A DNA stretch of 64,000 nucleotides from Paenibacillus dauci (GTDB lineage Bacteria; Bacillota; Bacilli; Paenibacillales; Paenibacillaceae), in contig NZ_LAQQ01000002.1 of assembly GCF_000971985.1 (NCBI RefSeq), positions 682,001 through 746,000 of the forward strand. Direction: 5' to 3'. The position numbers and the translations under genes were made by a program. The first letter of the stretch is position 1; each line of letters begins with the position of its first letter. This document shows, one piece after another, positions 16,717 to 25,832 of this stretch. The notes beneath the pieces were generated by a model. It worked only from the letters and a program-made list of their open reading frames with translations. It was not told the DNA's origin and ran no database searches.

Positions 16717-18966
16717 ATGAAAAAGTCTACTAAAAAAGTTATTAACGTAGCAGCAAGCGCAGCATTGCTGGCGGGCGTTGCTCCAGTTGCAGGTGTTATC
16801 GCTCCAACAGCAGCACATGCATCTGGTAGTTTCACAGTAATCAACGTTCCAACACTGAGCTCTTCTACTGGTGGAACTAATGTAAACCTGGGTCGCGTTA
16901 ACATTAACATCGACCAATACACACTGACTTCCGCAACTGAAACAACTTACATGACAGTAACTCTGCCAACTGGTTTCGAGTTTGCATCTGATGCATTCAC
17001 TGGAAACAGCGGTACTAACGTTGCTGAAGCTGATTTCAACAATCAACCAGTTAATGTAAGTGCTCAACGTCTGAGCAACACTAGCGCACGTATCGGAGTT
17101 ACAGGTACTAACCAAGGTGACGACGTTACTATCGCTCTGAACCTGAACGGTATCCGTTCTACTGGTCCTAACAGCGGCGACGTTAACCTGAGCTTCACAG
17201 CTGCTCCAAATAGCGGTCTGCCAACTGGTAACGTAAAAGTTGCTAACGTGGTATCTTCCGGTCAAATCGCTTTGGAAGCACGCGATACTCAATCCAGCAG
17301 TGACAACTTTACTTTCTCGCTGCGTTTGACAGAATCTGTTTCCAGATCTCTGAAAACTGGTAATGCTGTTAAAGTTAAACTGCCAGCTGGTTTCGAGTGG
17401 GATGCAGTAGGAACTTTCACTCCTCTGTATGGTGATCTTTCTTCTTCCGATATCACTACTTCTGTAGATGGTGATACTCTGAATATCTCTGCTAAAAACA
17501 CTGATACTATGTCTTCCACAGCTTCTTCCTTCGACCTGGCTCTGGCATATCATGTTGATGATGAAGATAAAGCTAAAGAAGGCGACGTAACTGCTACAGT
17601 TAGCGGTAACTCTTCTGCAAACGTATCTTCCCTGGTAGTAGGTTCTTATGGCGAGTACGGTGGTGGCGTAACTGTTGCTTCCCCAACTACAGTAGTAGCT
17701 GGTCAAGATGAGCAACAAATCGGTGATGTAGTAGTTAAAGAAGCTGTAGCAGGATCTTTCATCGAAGGTCGTACAGTAACTCTGCAACTGCCTGAGGGTG
17801 CTCGTTGGCAGTCCGTTTACGAAGATGGTGAAGATGCAACTGGTACTACTGGTTCTGTTGACACTGCAAACGGTCTGGTAGCTCCGAACATCACTTACAC
17901 TGGTACTGATGGTCGTACCCTGAAAATGACTTTCCCTAGCAAAAATAACTCTAACAACGCTGGTTCTATCACGTTGAAAGATGTTGAAATCGCTGTTCAA
18001 CCAGGATTCACTGGTGACCTGAACGCGACTGTAGCTGGTAGCCAAGGTCTGACTGGTACAGTGAAACTGGCAACTGCAGTTTCTTCCGTATCTCTGTCCG
18101 CTACTAATGCAACTTACAACATCGCTATCGGTACAGATAACGCTGCAATCGGCGATCTGACACTGAAAGAAGGCGCTGCTGGTGCCCTGACTGACGATGA
18201 TAACGGTCTGGTTGAAATCCTTCTGCCAGCTGGTGTGACATTCGGATCTACTCCGACTGTATCTGTAACTTCTGGTGACCTGCGTATCCGTAACGTATCC
18301 GTAGACACTTACAACAACAGCGGTACTCAAGGCGTTCTGCGTTTCTACGTAGATAGCGAAAGTACTACTGCAAGTACTGTAGCGATCAATGGTGTAAACC
18401 TGCGTATCGACCGTACTGTACCACAAGGTGAAATCATCGCTAAAGTACAAGGTGATGCAGCGGCTAACACTGCTTACCACGGTGCTAATGACGTAACTGA
18501 TGTGTGGCATGACAGCTACCGTTATGCAGCTCAAGCAGCAATCGCTTCTATCGGTACTGCTCCTGCTGACCAAACTGACAATGCTGTAACTGCAATCTAC
18601 ACAATCGGAAGCACTGCTTACAGCGTAAACGGTACTACTCGTACTGCTGAAGTTGCTCCTTATGTAGAAAACGGCCGCACTTACTTGCCAGTTCGTTACG
18701 TAGCTGAAGCTCTGGGTGTATCCCAAGCTAACATCCTGTTTGACAAAGCAACTTCTATGGTTACTTTGATCAAAGGCGACCGCGTAGTTCAGCTGAAACT
18801 GAAAACTAATCAACTGACTATCAACGGTTCTACAATCAACATGGACGTTAAAGCTGTAACTAAAGCTAACCGTACTGTACTGCCAATCGCATGGGTTGGT
18901 AAAGCACTGGATGCAACTGTACAATACGATGCAGCTGCTAAAACTGTAACAGTAACTAGCAAATAA
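16717..18966 (+). CDS. Abundant secreted protein with C-terminal copper-amine-oxidase-like stalk domains (putative S-layer protein)
   Basis: From ATG 16717 the product is 749 aa with a signal peptide of 35 residues ending TAAHA; starting at the upstream ATG 16642 would add 25 mostly polar residues before it. The body is Thr/Val/Asn/Gly-rich and beta-type. The last ~110 residues contain two copper-amine-oxidase-like stalk motifs (ENGRTYLPVRYVAEALG and KANRTVLPIAWVGKAL). No SLH domain is present, so its anchoring is unclear. Codon use is extreme: Leu is nearly always CTG, Arg CGT, Lys AAA; this, the multiple promoters and dual starts all indicate very high expression, so it may be the main S-layer protein. 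That role is inferred, not proven. Confidence 0.8.
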   Translation: MKKSTKKVINVAASAALLAGVAPVAGVIAPTAAHASGSFTVINVPTLSSSTGGTNVNLGRVNINIDQYTLTSATETTYMTVTLPTGFEFASDAFTGNSGTNVAEADFNNQPVNVSAQRLSNTSARIGVTGTNQGDDVTIALNLNGIRSTGPNSGDVNLSFTAAPNSGLPTGNVKVANVVSSGQIALEARDTQSSSDNFTFSLRLTESVSRSLKTGNAVKVKLPAGFEWDAVGTFTPLYGDLSSSDITTSVDGDTLNISAKNTDTMSSTASSFDLALAYHVDDEDKAKEGDVTATVSGNSSANVSSLVVGSYGEYGGGVTVASPTTVVAGQDEQQIGDVVVKEAVAGSFIEGRTVTLQLPEGARWQSVYEDGEDATGTTGSVDTANGLVAPNITYTGTDGRTLKMTFPSKNNSNNAGSITLKDVEIAVQPGFTGDLNATVAGSQGLTGTVKLATAVSSVSLSATNATYNIAIGTDNAAIGDLTLKEGAAGALTDDDNGLVEILLPAGVTFGSTPTVSVTSGDLRIRNVSVDTYNNSGTQGVLRFYVDSESTTASTVAINGVNLRIDRTVPQGEIIAKVQGDAAANTAYHGANDVTDVWHDSYRYAAQAAIASIGTAPADQTDNAVTAIYTIGSTAYSVNGTTRTAEVAPYVENGRTYLPVRYVAEALGVSQANILFDKATSMVTLIKGDRVVQLKLKTNQLTINGSTINMDVKAVTKANRTVLPIAWVGKALDATVQYDAAAKTVTVTSK

Positions 18967-19015
18967 TATCACTGATATTATTGCTACAAAATAGAAGGTA
19001 GTCATACCTTCACTG

Positions 19016-19054
19016 AGACACCTCGGAGTAGGCAACTGCTCCGGGGTGTTTTTT
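19016..19054 (+). terminator. Intrinsic terminator after the 749-aa protein gene
   Basis: ACACCTCGGAG and CTCCGGGGTGT (one G-U) followed by TTTTTT. Two smaller hairpins precede it: TAATATCA/TGATATTA near 18965-18981 and AAGGTA/TACCTT near 18995-19010. These may stabilise the mRNA 3' end. Confidence 0.85.
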
Positions 19055-19189
19055 ATTTATTTATATGTTTTCGCTAATATAGATAGGTAAATAAATAGGT
19101 ATTAGATTACAAGTGAAATAACTTAGTTAGATAATGAAAGAATATATTAGTAAATAATATTTATACTTTTTACTTTATTGGAGGAAAAA

Positions 19190-19816
19190 ATGAAAAAACA
19201 TTCAACTTGGTTATTGGCAGCAGGAACTGTAGTTATTGGAATATGGGCAGGTAGCTCTTTAACAACAGTTACAAGTGCAAGTAGTCAATTAGGGTCTGCA
19301 GATGATCCTGTAGTGACGAAGAGTTATGTAGATCAGCAAATTCAAAAAGCATTAGGTGGAACAATTAGCAGTACGGATTCTAAAACAAATACCAATACTT
19401 CTAAAAACACACTTCCACCCAACTCATCAACTTCCAATACATCCAGCAGTTCTGCTGATAAAAACGCAACCAATAATACACCAGCTGTACCAACAACGGG
19501 GAATGCAAGTTCTTCTTTAAATGGTACAGGTTCTTCTACAAGTTCTAATGTAAATATTGTAGAATTACGTCCAGGTAAAAAATTAATTGCTGAAGCCGGA
19601 ACTCAAATGATTGTAAGAACAGGTAAAGCCAAAGTATATAGTGATGGAGCAAATGGACTTATTGATATCACGGTAGGCAATGAGCTTGGTAGTGCTCAGG
19701 CAGCACCAAACAATCATCTTTTATTATTCCCAAGAGAAGGACGAGGGGTAGAAGTAGATTCCAGTCTGCGTTATAATGCGACAATCATGGTGATCGGTAA
19801 TTATAAAGTATTATAG
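19190..19816 (+). CDS. Secreted protein of unknown function with Ser/Thr/Asn-rich linker
   Basis: Not recognised with certainty. The 208-aa product starts at ATG 19190 behind TTGGAGG, with a hydrophobic signal-type segment (about 6-28), a short charged part (about 35-55), a low-complexity Ser/Thr/Asn linker (about 60-125) and a compact C-terminal domain (about 125-208) containing GKKLIAEAGTQMIVRTGKA and NNHLLLFPREGRG. Similar C-terminal domains occur, as far as I recall, in uncharacterised Paenibacillus surface proteins. The linker suggests a wall-exposed stalk. It sits between two surface protein genes after a terminator; no promoter was placed confidently. The region is AT-rich. Confidence 0.75.
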   Translation: MKKHSTWLLAAGTVVIGIWAGSSLTTVTSASSQLGSADDPVVTKSYVDQQIQKALGGTISSTDSKTNTNTSKNTLPPNSSTSNTSSSSADKNATNNTPAVPTTGNASSSLNGTGSSTSSNVNIVELRPGKKLIAEAGTQMIVRTGKAKVYSDGANGLIDITVGNELGSAQAAPNNHLLLFPREGRGVEVDSSLRYNATIMVIGNYKVL

Positions 19817-20148
19817 AATGATTTATTCATAGTCTTGTAGCAAGCTATCCATGTATTGAATAAAGCTTGAGATCTTCCGTTCATTTTATATTGTTTATCC
19901 TGTAGCTTCTTGATTTTACTAATGATATAAATAGCACTGTTATACTTTTATGCATTTTCTGTTTACAGAACTCAATATGCTAGGATTATATATAGCTATC
20001 AAGCAAATTCGATAATTAATTTAGCCAACAATGATCCAACTTTATAAATAAAATAGGTTCTCATTAGCAAATAATCGTGTCTTTATTCTGCTCTTGGTTA
20101 GAGTGTGAAATTAATAGTATTTCTCGATAAAGTCTTGTAAATAATAAG
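19817..20148 (+). other. AT-rich gap upstream of the metK promoter
   Basis: No gene, clear terminator or riboswitch core was recognised. The following 160 nt hold the metK promoter, palindrome and leader terminator. Confidence 0.5.
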
Positions 20149-20167
20149 TTTGACACCAGGTATCAAA
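20149..20167 (+). promoter_or_regulatory. Near-perfect palindrome overlapping the metK -35
   Basis: TTTGACACC-A-GGTATCAAA: 9-bp arms with one mismatch, covering the -35 and the first 12 nt of the spacer. The placement is what a repressor operator would need; the regulator is unknown. Confidence 0.5.
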
Positions 20168-20178
20168 TACGTTATTAT
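20150..20178 (+). promoter_or_regulatory. Strong sigma-A promoter for metK
   Basis: TTGACA (20150-20155), 17-nt spacer, TATTAT (20173-20178). Confidence 0.85.
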
Positions 20179-20199
20179 GACTTCTGAGGCTTGTAAAGC

Positions 20200-20233
20200 A
20201 ACCTTTTCCTTATGGAAAGGGTTCATTTTTTGT
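20200..20233 (+). terminator. Terminator-like hairpin early in the metK leader
   Basis: AACCTTTTCC-TTAT-GGAAAGGGTT (10-bp stem, one G-U) followed by CATTTTTTG, starting only about 15-20 nt after the expected transcription start and about 80 nt before the coding region. It looks like an attenuator, but no SAM-I riboswitch fits in the short upstream RNA. Confidence 0.6.
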
Positions 20234-20312
20234 GTAGAAACTCTTTATATACACACTGAGGTCTTTTGCACAACGCTCACACCTTATTATCCATATGGGA
20301 GGTTGGAAACTG

Positions 20313-21515
20313 TTGTCCAATATTAAAAAACATCTATTTACATCAGAGTCTGTAACTGAGGGACATCCAGATAAGATTTGTGACCAAATTTCTGATGCTG
20401 TACTGGACGCTTTTTTGGCAAACGACCCGAATGCACGTGTTGCATGTGAAGTGTCTGTAGCTACAGGCCTGGTACTTGTCATTGGTGAAATTAGCACAAA
20501 CTCGGAATATGTGGATATTCCATCTATCGTGAGAAATACCGTCAAAGAAATTGGCTACACTCGTGCCAAATACGGCTTTGATTACAATACATGTGCAGTA
20601 CTGACTTCCCTGAACGAGCAATCTGCCGATATCGCCCAAGGCGTAAACGCAGCTCTGGAGACTCGTGATCCGGAACAAATGGAAAAAGAAACCGAGAATA
20701 TCGGTGCAGGTGACCAGGGTCTGATGTTCGGCTTTGCCGCTAATGAGACGCCTGAATTGATGCCTCTTCCAATCGCTTTGTCCCACCGTATTGCACGCCG
20801 CCTGTCTGAAGTGCGTAAAGACGGCACACTGGACTACCTGCGTCCTGATGGTAAAACACAGGTAACTGTAGAGTACGAGAATGGTAAGCCTGTACGCGTA
20901 GATACAATCGTTGTATCCACTCAGCATGCGGAAGAAGCAACATTGGAACAAATTCAAAAAGATATTCGTGAGCATGTTATTCTGCCGGTTGTTCCTGCAG
21001 AACTGCTGGACGATGAAACCAAATACTTTATCAATCCTACAGGCCGTTTTGTTATTGGTGGTCCTCAAGGTGATGCTGGTCTGACAGGCCGTAAAATCAT
21101 TGTAGATACTTATGGTGGTTATGCACGTCATGGCGGCGGAGCATTCTCCGGTAAAGATCCTACAAAAGTAGACCGTTCTGCTGCTTATGCTGCACGTTAT
21201 GTAGCTAAAAACCTGGTTGCTGCAGGTCTGGCTGACAAATGTGAAATTCAATTGGCCTATGCAATTGGTGTAGCTAATCCGGTATCCATTAACGTAGATA
21301 CGTACGGTACAGGCAAAATTGACGAAGACAAACTGGTAGAACTGGTACGCGATAACTTTGATCTGCGTCCAACTGGCATTATTCGTATGCTGGATCTGCG
21401 TCGTCCAATCTATCGTCAAACTGCAGCGTATGGTCACTTTGGCCGTACAGATGTAGATCTTCCTTGGGAACGTGTAGACAAAGCAGAACTGCTGAAATCT
21501 CAAGCGGGTCTGTAA
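20313..21515 (+). CDS. metK: S-adenosylmethionine synthetase MetK
   Basis: Makes S-adenosylmethionine from methionine and ATP, the methyl donor used among others by the C-methyltransferase at 46005. The 400-aa product has [18 protein letters not shown] at the N-terminus, the ATP-binding [12 protein letters not shown] near residue 120, and [19 protein letters not shown] near 260. I choose TTG 20313 ([14 protein letters not shown]) over the in-frame ATG at 20295 because GGGAGGT at 20297-20303 is then 9 nt upstream and the length equals that of the B. subtilis enzyme. Codon use is biased, as for a highly expressed gene. Confidence 0.95.
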   Translation: MSNIKKHLFTSESVTEGHPDKICDQISDAVLDAFLANDPNARVACEVSVATGLVLVIGEISTNSEYVDIPSIVRNTVKEIGYTRAKYGFDYNTCAVLTSLNEQSADIAQGVNAALETRDPEQMEKETENIGAGDQGLMFGFAANETPELMPLPIALSHRIARRLSEVRKDGTLDYLRPDGKTQVTVEYENGKPVRVDTIVVSTQHAEEATLEQIQKDIREHVILPVVPAELLDDETKYFINPTGRFVIGGPQGDAGLTGRKIIVDTYGGYARHGGGAFSGKDPTKVDRSAAYAARYVAKNLVAAGLADKCEIQLAYAIGVANPVSINVDTYGTGKIDEDKLVELVRDNFDLRPTGIIRMLDLRRPIYRQTAAYGHFGRTDVDLPWERVDKAELLKSQAGL

Positions 21516-21595
21516 TACAATTCATACTTGTAATAACTGTATATACAGGTAAAGGTGTCAATTATAAATAATGAAATGTATGTATGCCGTCCGGT

Positions 21596-21619
21596 CAAAC
21601 TGCCGGGCGGCTTTTTATT
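21596..21619 (+). terminator. Intrinsic terminator after metK
   Basis: GCCGTCCGG and CCGGGCGGC (one G-U) followed by TTTTTATT. Confidence 0.85.
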
Positions 21620-21934
21620 GTACCAGCAAGATTCTGTTATTAATTTATAATATGTAGGTGTAGTATTGTGAAATCCATTATTGTACTATATAAATCTTCA
21701 GATTTGGGTTAAACCGTTTCATAATAAAGATGACAATATTTCAATAAAGTAATGATTGTTCCGTAACTTTTTACCCTTTTTGTAGTCTAACTCATATAAG
21801 GATAACTTTGCCGCTTAGCGGTTTGTTAATCATGATGCGTGTTACTGCAGTGCATGAGTAGATATCCCGGTCTAAGATACAGATAGATAAAGAAAAGTAA
21901 AATGGAATTTCAAGGAATAGGAGCGTTCAATATT
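21620..21934 (+). other. Upstream region of the 890-aa secreted protein
   Basis: No gene is supported. It contains an ECF-type promoter (21762-21789) and a small CCGC-TTA-GCGG palindrome (21811-21821), about 22 nt after its -10 and therefore in the expected leader RNA. Confidence 0.5.
21762..21789 (+). promoter_or_regulatory. ECF-type promoter of the 890-aa secreted protein
   Basis: CGTAAC (21762-21767), 16-nt spacer, AGTCTA (21784-21789), the same layout as P2 of the 749-aa protein gene (CGCAAC-N16-CGTCTA). Confidence 0.5.
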
Positions 21935-24607
21935 ATGAATGGCAAAACAAAAACGATGCGCAAATGGATCGTAATCACGATTGCTGGCACGTTATGGATT
22001 CAACCTGTGCTGGAGATCGGTGCGCCGGCAGCATCATGGTTTTCGGTACAGCGTGCCGAAGCAGCTTCAACAACCAAAACCAATGAAAGTACTATTACTT
22101 CAGGAGCACAATTGCTGGAGTATCGTTATAACACGACTCGATCTGGCAAGTCTGCTACTGTACTGGCTGACGTTGTCAAAGTCGATTTGCAAAATCCATA
22201 TGTTAATCTAAATGTAATGACTGGACAAGGTGGCAAAATTACGACCCGGCAGTCTGTAGAAGGCATGGCCAAAGAGACCAAAGCGGTTGCTGGTGTTAAT
22301 GGAGACTATTTTAATACGAGTGCTGAAGGAGTACCTATGGGTGCCCAGGCGTCTGATGGTGTATTGATGTCCAGTCCATCCGAGCTCTCCGGGATGTATG
22401 CATTTGGTGTAACCAAAAGCGGAACACCAATGATTGAACAGTTTACATTTGAAGGTAAAGTAACTGCAGAAGATGGTTCTACCTTTGATCTGGCTGGTAT
22501 TAATCAGGCTTCTTATATGACCGAGCCGGGTAAAACATTTAGTCATACCAACAAAATGTATATTTATACGGATGCCTGGAAAGCCGTAGAGCGTCCGGCT
22601 AATAGTTCGACTACCCCTACAGAGGTTCTTGTACAAGACGGTGTTATTACCCAGATTTCTCTGAACAAAGGAATCAAACAAACGGTTCCTGCAGGCGCTT
22701 ATATTTTAAGAGCTCATGGAACAGCAGCTAAATATATTCAGCAGCACATGCAGGTAGGACAAAAAGTCTCTACCGACTATGCGCTAAAAGTTCGCTCTAC
22801 CGGTAAAACAGTAGATCCTGCCGATTTAAAAATGATGATCGGCGGCCATACGATCCTGGTGGACCAGGGGAATACAACTTCCTTTTCCCGTAATGTGAAT
22901 GCATTGGGTGGTAATCGTGCACGTACCGCAGTAGGATATTCCCAGAATGGACGTTATGCCTACATCATTGCCGTACAGGATAATAACAATAGTGCAGGGA
23001 TGTCGCTGTACGAGCTACAGTCCTTTATGGTGTCTATTGGAGTATGGAAAGGCATAAACCTCGATGGCGGCGGCTCTACGACGCTTGTAACGCGCCCACT
23101 GGGGGAGAAGCAGGCTGAACTTACCTTTGAGACTGAGTATGGTGGTACGACCCAGCGCAGCGTGGTGAACGGGCTGGGCGTATATACTACTGCTCCTCAG
23201 GGAAGTGTAAAAGGCTTCAATATCAGTGGTCCGAAACAGCTGCTGCTGGGTCAGACTGCCAAATACACAGCCAATGGATATGATACGTACTACAATCCGA
23301 TCGATAATGAAAATATTAAGCCTACCTGGAAAGCAGGCAGCAGCAATATTAAATGGACAGGCAGTGAGTTCAAAGCGACTTCTTCGGGAACAGCTAAAGT
23401 CATTGCAACAAGTAATGGTATTAGTACCAGCATGAATGTGGATATCGTAGGAGCTGATGCTATTCAGAGTCTCTCACCATCCAGTACTACCGCTACACTG
23501 AAAGCAGGCACAACTATTGCGGTTCCTGTAACAGCCAAGCTGAAAAATGGTTCCAGTATGACGATCTCCCCTGAGACATTGAAATGGGAATTTGTTGGCT
23601 TCAAGGGAACAGTCAAAGACGATCAGCTAACAATTAACTCTGTGGATAGTGGTACTACAGTGGGCTACGCTATTGCCCGTTATGATGGCTTTAGTACAAT
23701 GATGGTATTAACAACCGGTGGCGGTTCAACCACCACATGGGAAGATTTTGAAGGTGCAGATACGACGGTAAGCTTCCTGGGTAACCCAAGTTCTGTCACA
23801 GGTACAGCAGCGATTACACAGGGTGCAGAGGATCATTCCAACTCCAAAGTGCTGCAGCTTACGTATGATATGACAAATGGAACCGGCAAAAAGTACGCCT
23901 ATGCCCAGCTGAGTGGCAAAACGCTGAATGCAGGTACAAAAGCAATGGCAGTCGATGTATATGGCGATCAAAGCTTTAACTGGTTACGTGCTGAAGCAAC
24001 AGATGCCAGCGGTAAAACTGTCTATATTGATCTGGCGAAAAGCGTAAACTGGAAAGGCTGGAAAACACTCAATGTGGATCTGTCCTCACTGGGAATCAGC
24101 TATCCGGCCAAACTTAAACGCATTTATCTGGTTAATGTAGAAGAGGGTCAGGATGAACGTGCTGCAACCGGAAGCATCCAAATCGATAATATCAAGCTGA
24201 CCGGTGCTGCCCAGGCAGCCAGCTTTACCAATCCTACCGGAACACTGGCAATGACGGTAGGCAAGAAAACAGCAACGCTGAATGGTCAATCCCAGTCTAT
24301 TGATGCTGCTCCAATGCTTCGAAATAATGCTACCTATATTCCGGTGAAATATATCATTGATGCTTTTGGCGGACAGGCGAGTTGGGATCAGAAGAATCAA
24401 CGAGTGACCATTCTTCGCTCCGGTGCATTAATGGATCTAACCGTTGGTAACAAGCAATATGTAACCAATGGCAAGCTTCAGAACTCGAGTGTAGCGCCTT
24501 TAGTAGTATCTGGCAGGACTTTAGTCCCGCTTCGTCTGGTATCTGAAGAGCTTGGTCTTTCTGTAAAATGGGATCAAAAAACCAAGACGATTACTGTCCA
24601 ATCATGA
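21935..24607 (+). CDS. Secreted phosphodiester-glycosidase (NAGPA) domain protein with stalk domains
   Basis: 890-aa exported protein. After a signal peptide (about 1-40) comes a phosphodiester glycosidase-type (NAGPA/DUF2233) domain, about 60-410, with VAGVNGDYFNTSAEGVPMG, RARTAVGYSQNGRYAYIIAV and the catalytic-type NLDGGGSTTLV. A beta-rich spacer follows (about 415-590), then a carbohydrate-binding-like module (about 600-750, WEDFEGADTTVSF to QIDNIKLTG) and two copper-amine-oxidase-like stalk motifs at the end (NNATYIPVKYIIDAFGG, SGRTLVPLRLVSEELG). It probably cleaves or remodels a sugar-phosphate bond in a wall or surface polymer; the substrate is unknown. Start: ATG 21935 with GGAG 11 nt upstream; ATG 21902 and 21956 are alternatives. 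Confidence 0.85.
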   Translation: MNGKTKTMRKWIVITIAGTLWIQPVLEIGAPAASWFSVQRAEAASTTKTNESTITSGAQLLEYRYNTTRSGKSATVLADVVKVDLQNPYVNLNVMTGQGGKITTRQSVEGMAKETKAVAGVNGDYFNTSAEGVPMGAQASDGVLMSSPSELSGMYAFGVTKSGTPMIEQFTFEGKVTAEDGSTFDLAGINQASYMTEPGKTFSHTNKMYIYTDAWKAVERPANSSTTPTEVLVQDGVITQISLNKGIKQTVPAGAYILRAHGTAAKYIQQHMQVGQKVSTDYALKVRSTGKTVDPADLKMMIGGHTILVDQGNTTSFSRNVNALGGNRARTAVGYSQNGRYAYIIAVQDNNNSAGMSLYELQSFMVSIGVWKGINLDGGGSTTLVTRPLGEKQAELTFETEYGGTTQRSVVNGLGVYTTAPQGSVKGFNISGPKQLLLGQTAKYTANGYDTYYNPIDNENIKPTWKAGSSNIKWTGSEFKATSSGTAKVIATSNGISTSMNVDIVGADAIQSLSPSSTTATLKAGTTIAVPVTAKLKNGSSMTISPETLKWEFVGFKGTVKDDQLTINSVDSGTTVGYAIARYDGFSTMMVLTTGGGSTTTWEDFEGADTTVSFLGNPSSVTGTAAITQGAEDHSNSKVLQLTYDMTNGTGKKYAYAQLSGKTLNAGTKAMAVDVYGDQSFNWLRAEATDASGKTVYIDLAKSVNWKGWKTLNVDLSSLGISYPAKLKRIYLVNVEEGQDERAATGSIQIDNIKLTGAAQAASFTNPTGTLAMTVGKKTATLNGQSQSIDAAPMLRNNATYIPVKYIIDAFGGQASWDQKNQRVTILRSGALMDLTVGNKQYVTNGKLQNSSVAPLVVSGRTLVPLRLVSEELGLSVKWDQKTKTITVQS

Positions 24608-24616
24608 TAAGTTATA

Positions 24617-24638
24617 ATATGATATAAAAGTATCATAT
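24617..24638 (+). promoter_or_regulatory. Inverted repeat before degS
   Basis: ATATGATA-TAAAAG-TATCATAT, perfect 8-bp arms, 30 nt before the degS start. It may be an operator or the end of the upstream transcript; it has no U tract. Confidence 0.35.
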
Positions 24639-24667
24639 AATTGACTTACAGAAATGGAGAAGATCAA

Positions 24668-25819
24668 GTGGAGTTCCACGCTGATGCGATAGATCACGTC
24701 ATTAAGAACGCAACAAGTGTAATGGAAAACAGCAAATATCAGATCTTCGAGATTCTGGATACTTCTCGAAGAGAACTGCTTTCTCTCAATACCGAGCTGG
24801 AGCTTGTATTGAGAGAGACAGCAGAGACGATTGAGAAGGTAGATCAGCTCGAAGTCGGTTATCGCAGTTCCCGAATCAGACTCACTGAGGTAAGTCGTGA
24901 CTTTGTGCGGTATAATGAAGAGGATATCAAGCAGGCCTATGAGAAGGCGACTCAGCTACAGCTTGATCTGATGATATACCGGGAAAAGGAAATGTATCTC
25001 AAAGCCAGACGGGATGATTTGCAAAAGAGGGTTAAAAATGTGGAAAGCTCCATCGAGCGAGCCGAGACGATCGGTTCGCAGATGGGTGTCGTACTGGAAT
25101 ATCTGTCAGGAGAGCTTAATCAAGTGACCCGAATTCTGGAATCTGCCAAAAACCGTCAGCTCATCGGTTTGAAGATCATTTTGGCTCAGGAAGATGAACG
25201 CAAAAGAATTTCCCGGGAAATCCATGATGGGCCTGCACAACTGCTTGCCAATCTAGTTCTTAGGACGGAAATTTTGGAAAGAATGATCGCCAAGCAGGAA
25301 TATCAGATGGTTAAGGACGAAATAGTAGATTTGAAAGCACAAGTGCGTTCAAGCTTACAAGAGATGAGAAAAGTAATATTTAATCTAAGACCGATGGCAC
25401 TGGATGATCTGGGCCTCATTCCTACCTTGCGAAAATATGTGCAGGATTTTGAAGAAAAAACTCGAATCCGTTCCATCTTTGAAACAAGAGGTAAGGAATA
25501 TCGGCTTACTTCAGCCATGGAGGCTGCTATCTACCGGCTGGTTCAGGAGGCGCTGACGAACGCTTCCAAACATGCCGAGCCTACTTATGTAACTGTTATT
25601 ATTACATTCCAGGCTCAGATCGTGAAGCTGACTGTTGAAGACAACGGCAAAGGCTTCAATCTGGAGAAAGTAGAGCAGCGCACCAAGGACCATAATAACT
25701 TTGGATTAATTGGTATGCGTGAGCGGGTTGAATTACTGGACGGCAGAATGGAAATTGAATCTGCCGAAAATCAAGGAACCAAAATTGTAATTCATATTCC
25801 GACGAACGTGGAAAAGTGA
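24668..25819 (+). CDS. degS: Sensor histidine kinase DegS
   Basis: Cytoplasmic kinase that phosphorylates DegU and controls exoenzymes, competence and motility. The 383-aa product has an N-terminal coiled-coil sensor part (about 1-170, including many Glu/Arg heptads), the HisKA_3 phosphorylation site His186 in SREIHDGPAQLLANL, and a C-terminal ATPase with EDNGKGFNLE and GLIGMRERVELLDG. No membrane segment is present. The start is GTG 24668 (VEFHADAIDHVIKNA, the family's usual beginning), 7 nt after GGAGA. It is followed by degU after 13 nt, as in Bacillus. Confidence 0.93.
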   Translation: MEFHADAIDHVIKNATSVMENSKYQIFEILDTSRRELLSLNTELELVLRETAETIEKVDQLEVGYRSSRIRLTEVSRDFVRYNEEDIKQAYEKATQLQLDLMIYREKEMYLKARRDDLQKRVKNVESSIERAETIGSQMGVVLEYLSGELNQVTRILESAKNRQLIGLKIILAQEDERKRISREIHDGPAQLLANLVLRTEILERMIAKQEYQMVKDEIVDLKAQVRSSLQEMRKVIFNLRPMALDDLGLIPTLRKYVQDFEEKTRIRSIFETRGKEYRLTSAMEAAIYRLVQEALTNASKHAEPTYVTVIITFQAQIVKLTVEDNGKGFNLEKVEQRTKDHNNFGLIGMRERVELLDGRMEIESAENQGTKIVIHIPTNVEK

Positions 25820-25832
25820 AAGGGGCAACAGA

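Noticed and set aside
16459-19035. 858-aa open frame on the minus strand opposite the 749-aa surface protein
   Set aside because: It is a by-product of codon bias: the + strand gene avoids TTA, CTA and TCA codons, so the reverse frame has no stops. The translation is Ser/Cys/Tyr-rich and lacks a plausible start.
20179-20312. SAM-I or SMK-type riboswitch before metK
   Set aside because: No conserved core sequences were found, and the RNA before the terminator hairpin is too short for SAM-I.
20343-21503. 386-aa minus-strand open frame opposite metK; similar ones opposite hag1 and hag2 (35404-36435, 37655-38623)
   Set aside because: Shadows of highly expressed genes, without ribosome sites or recognisable domains.
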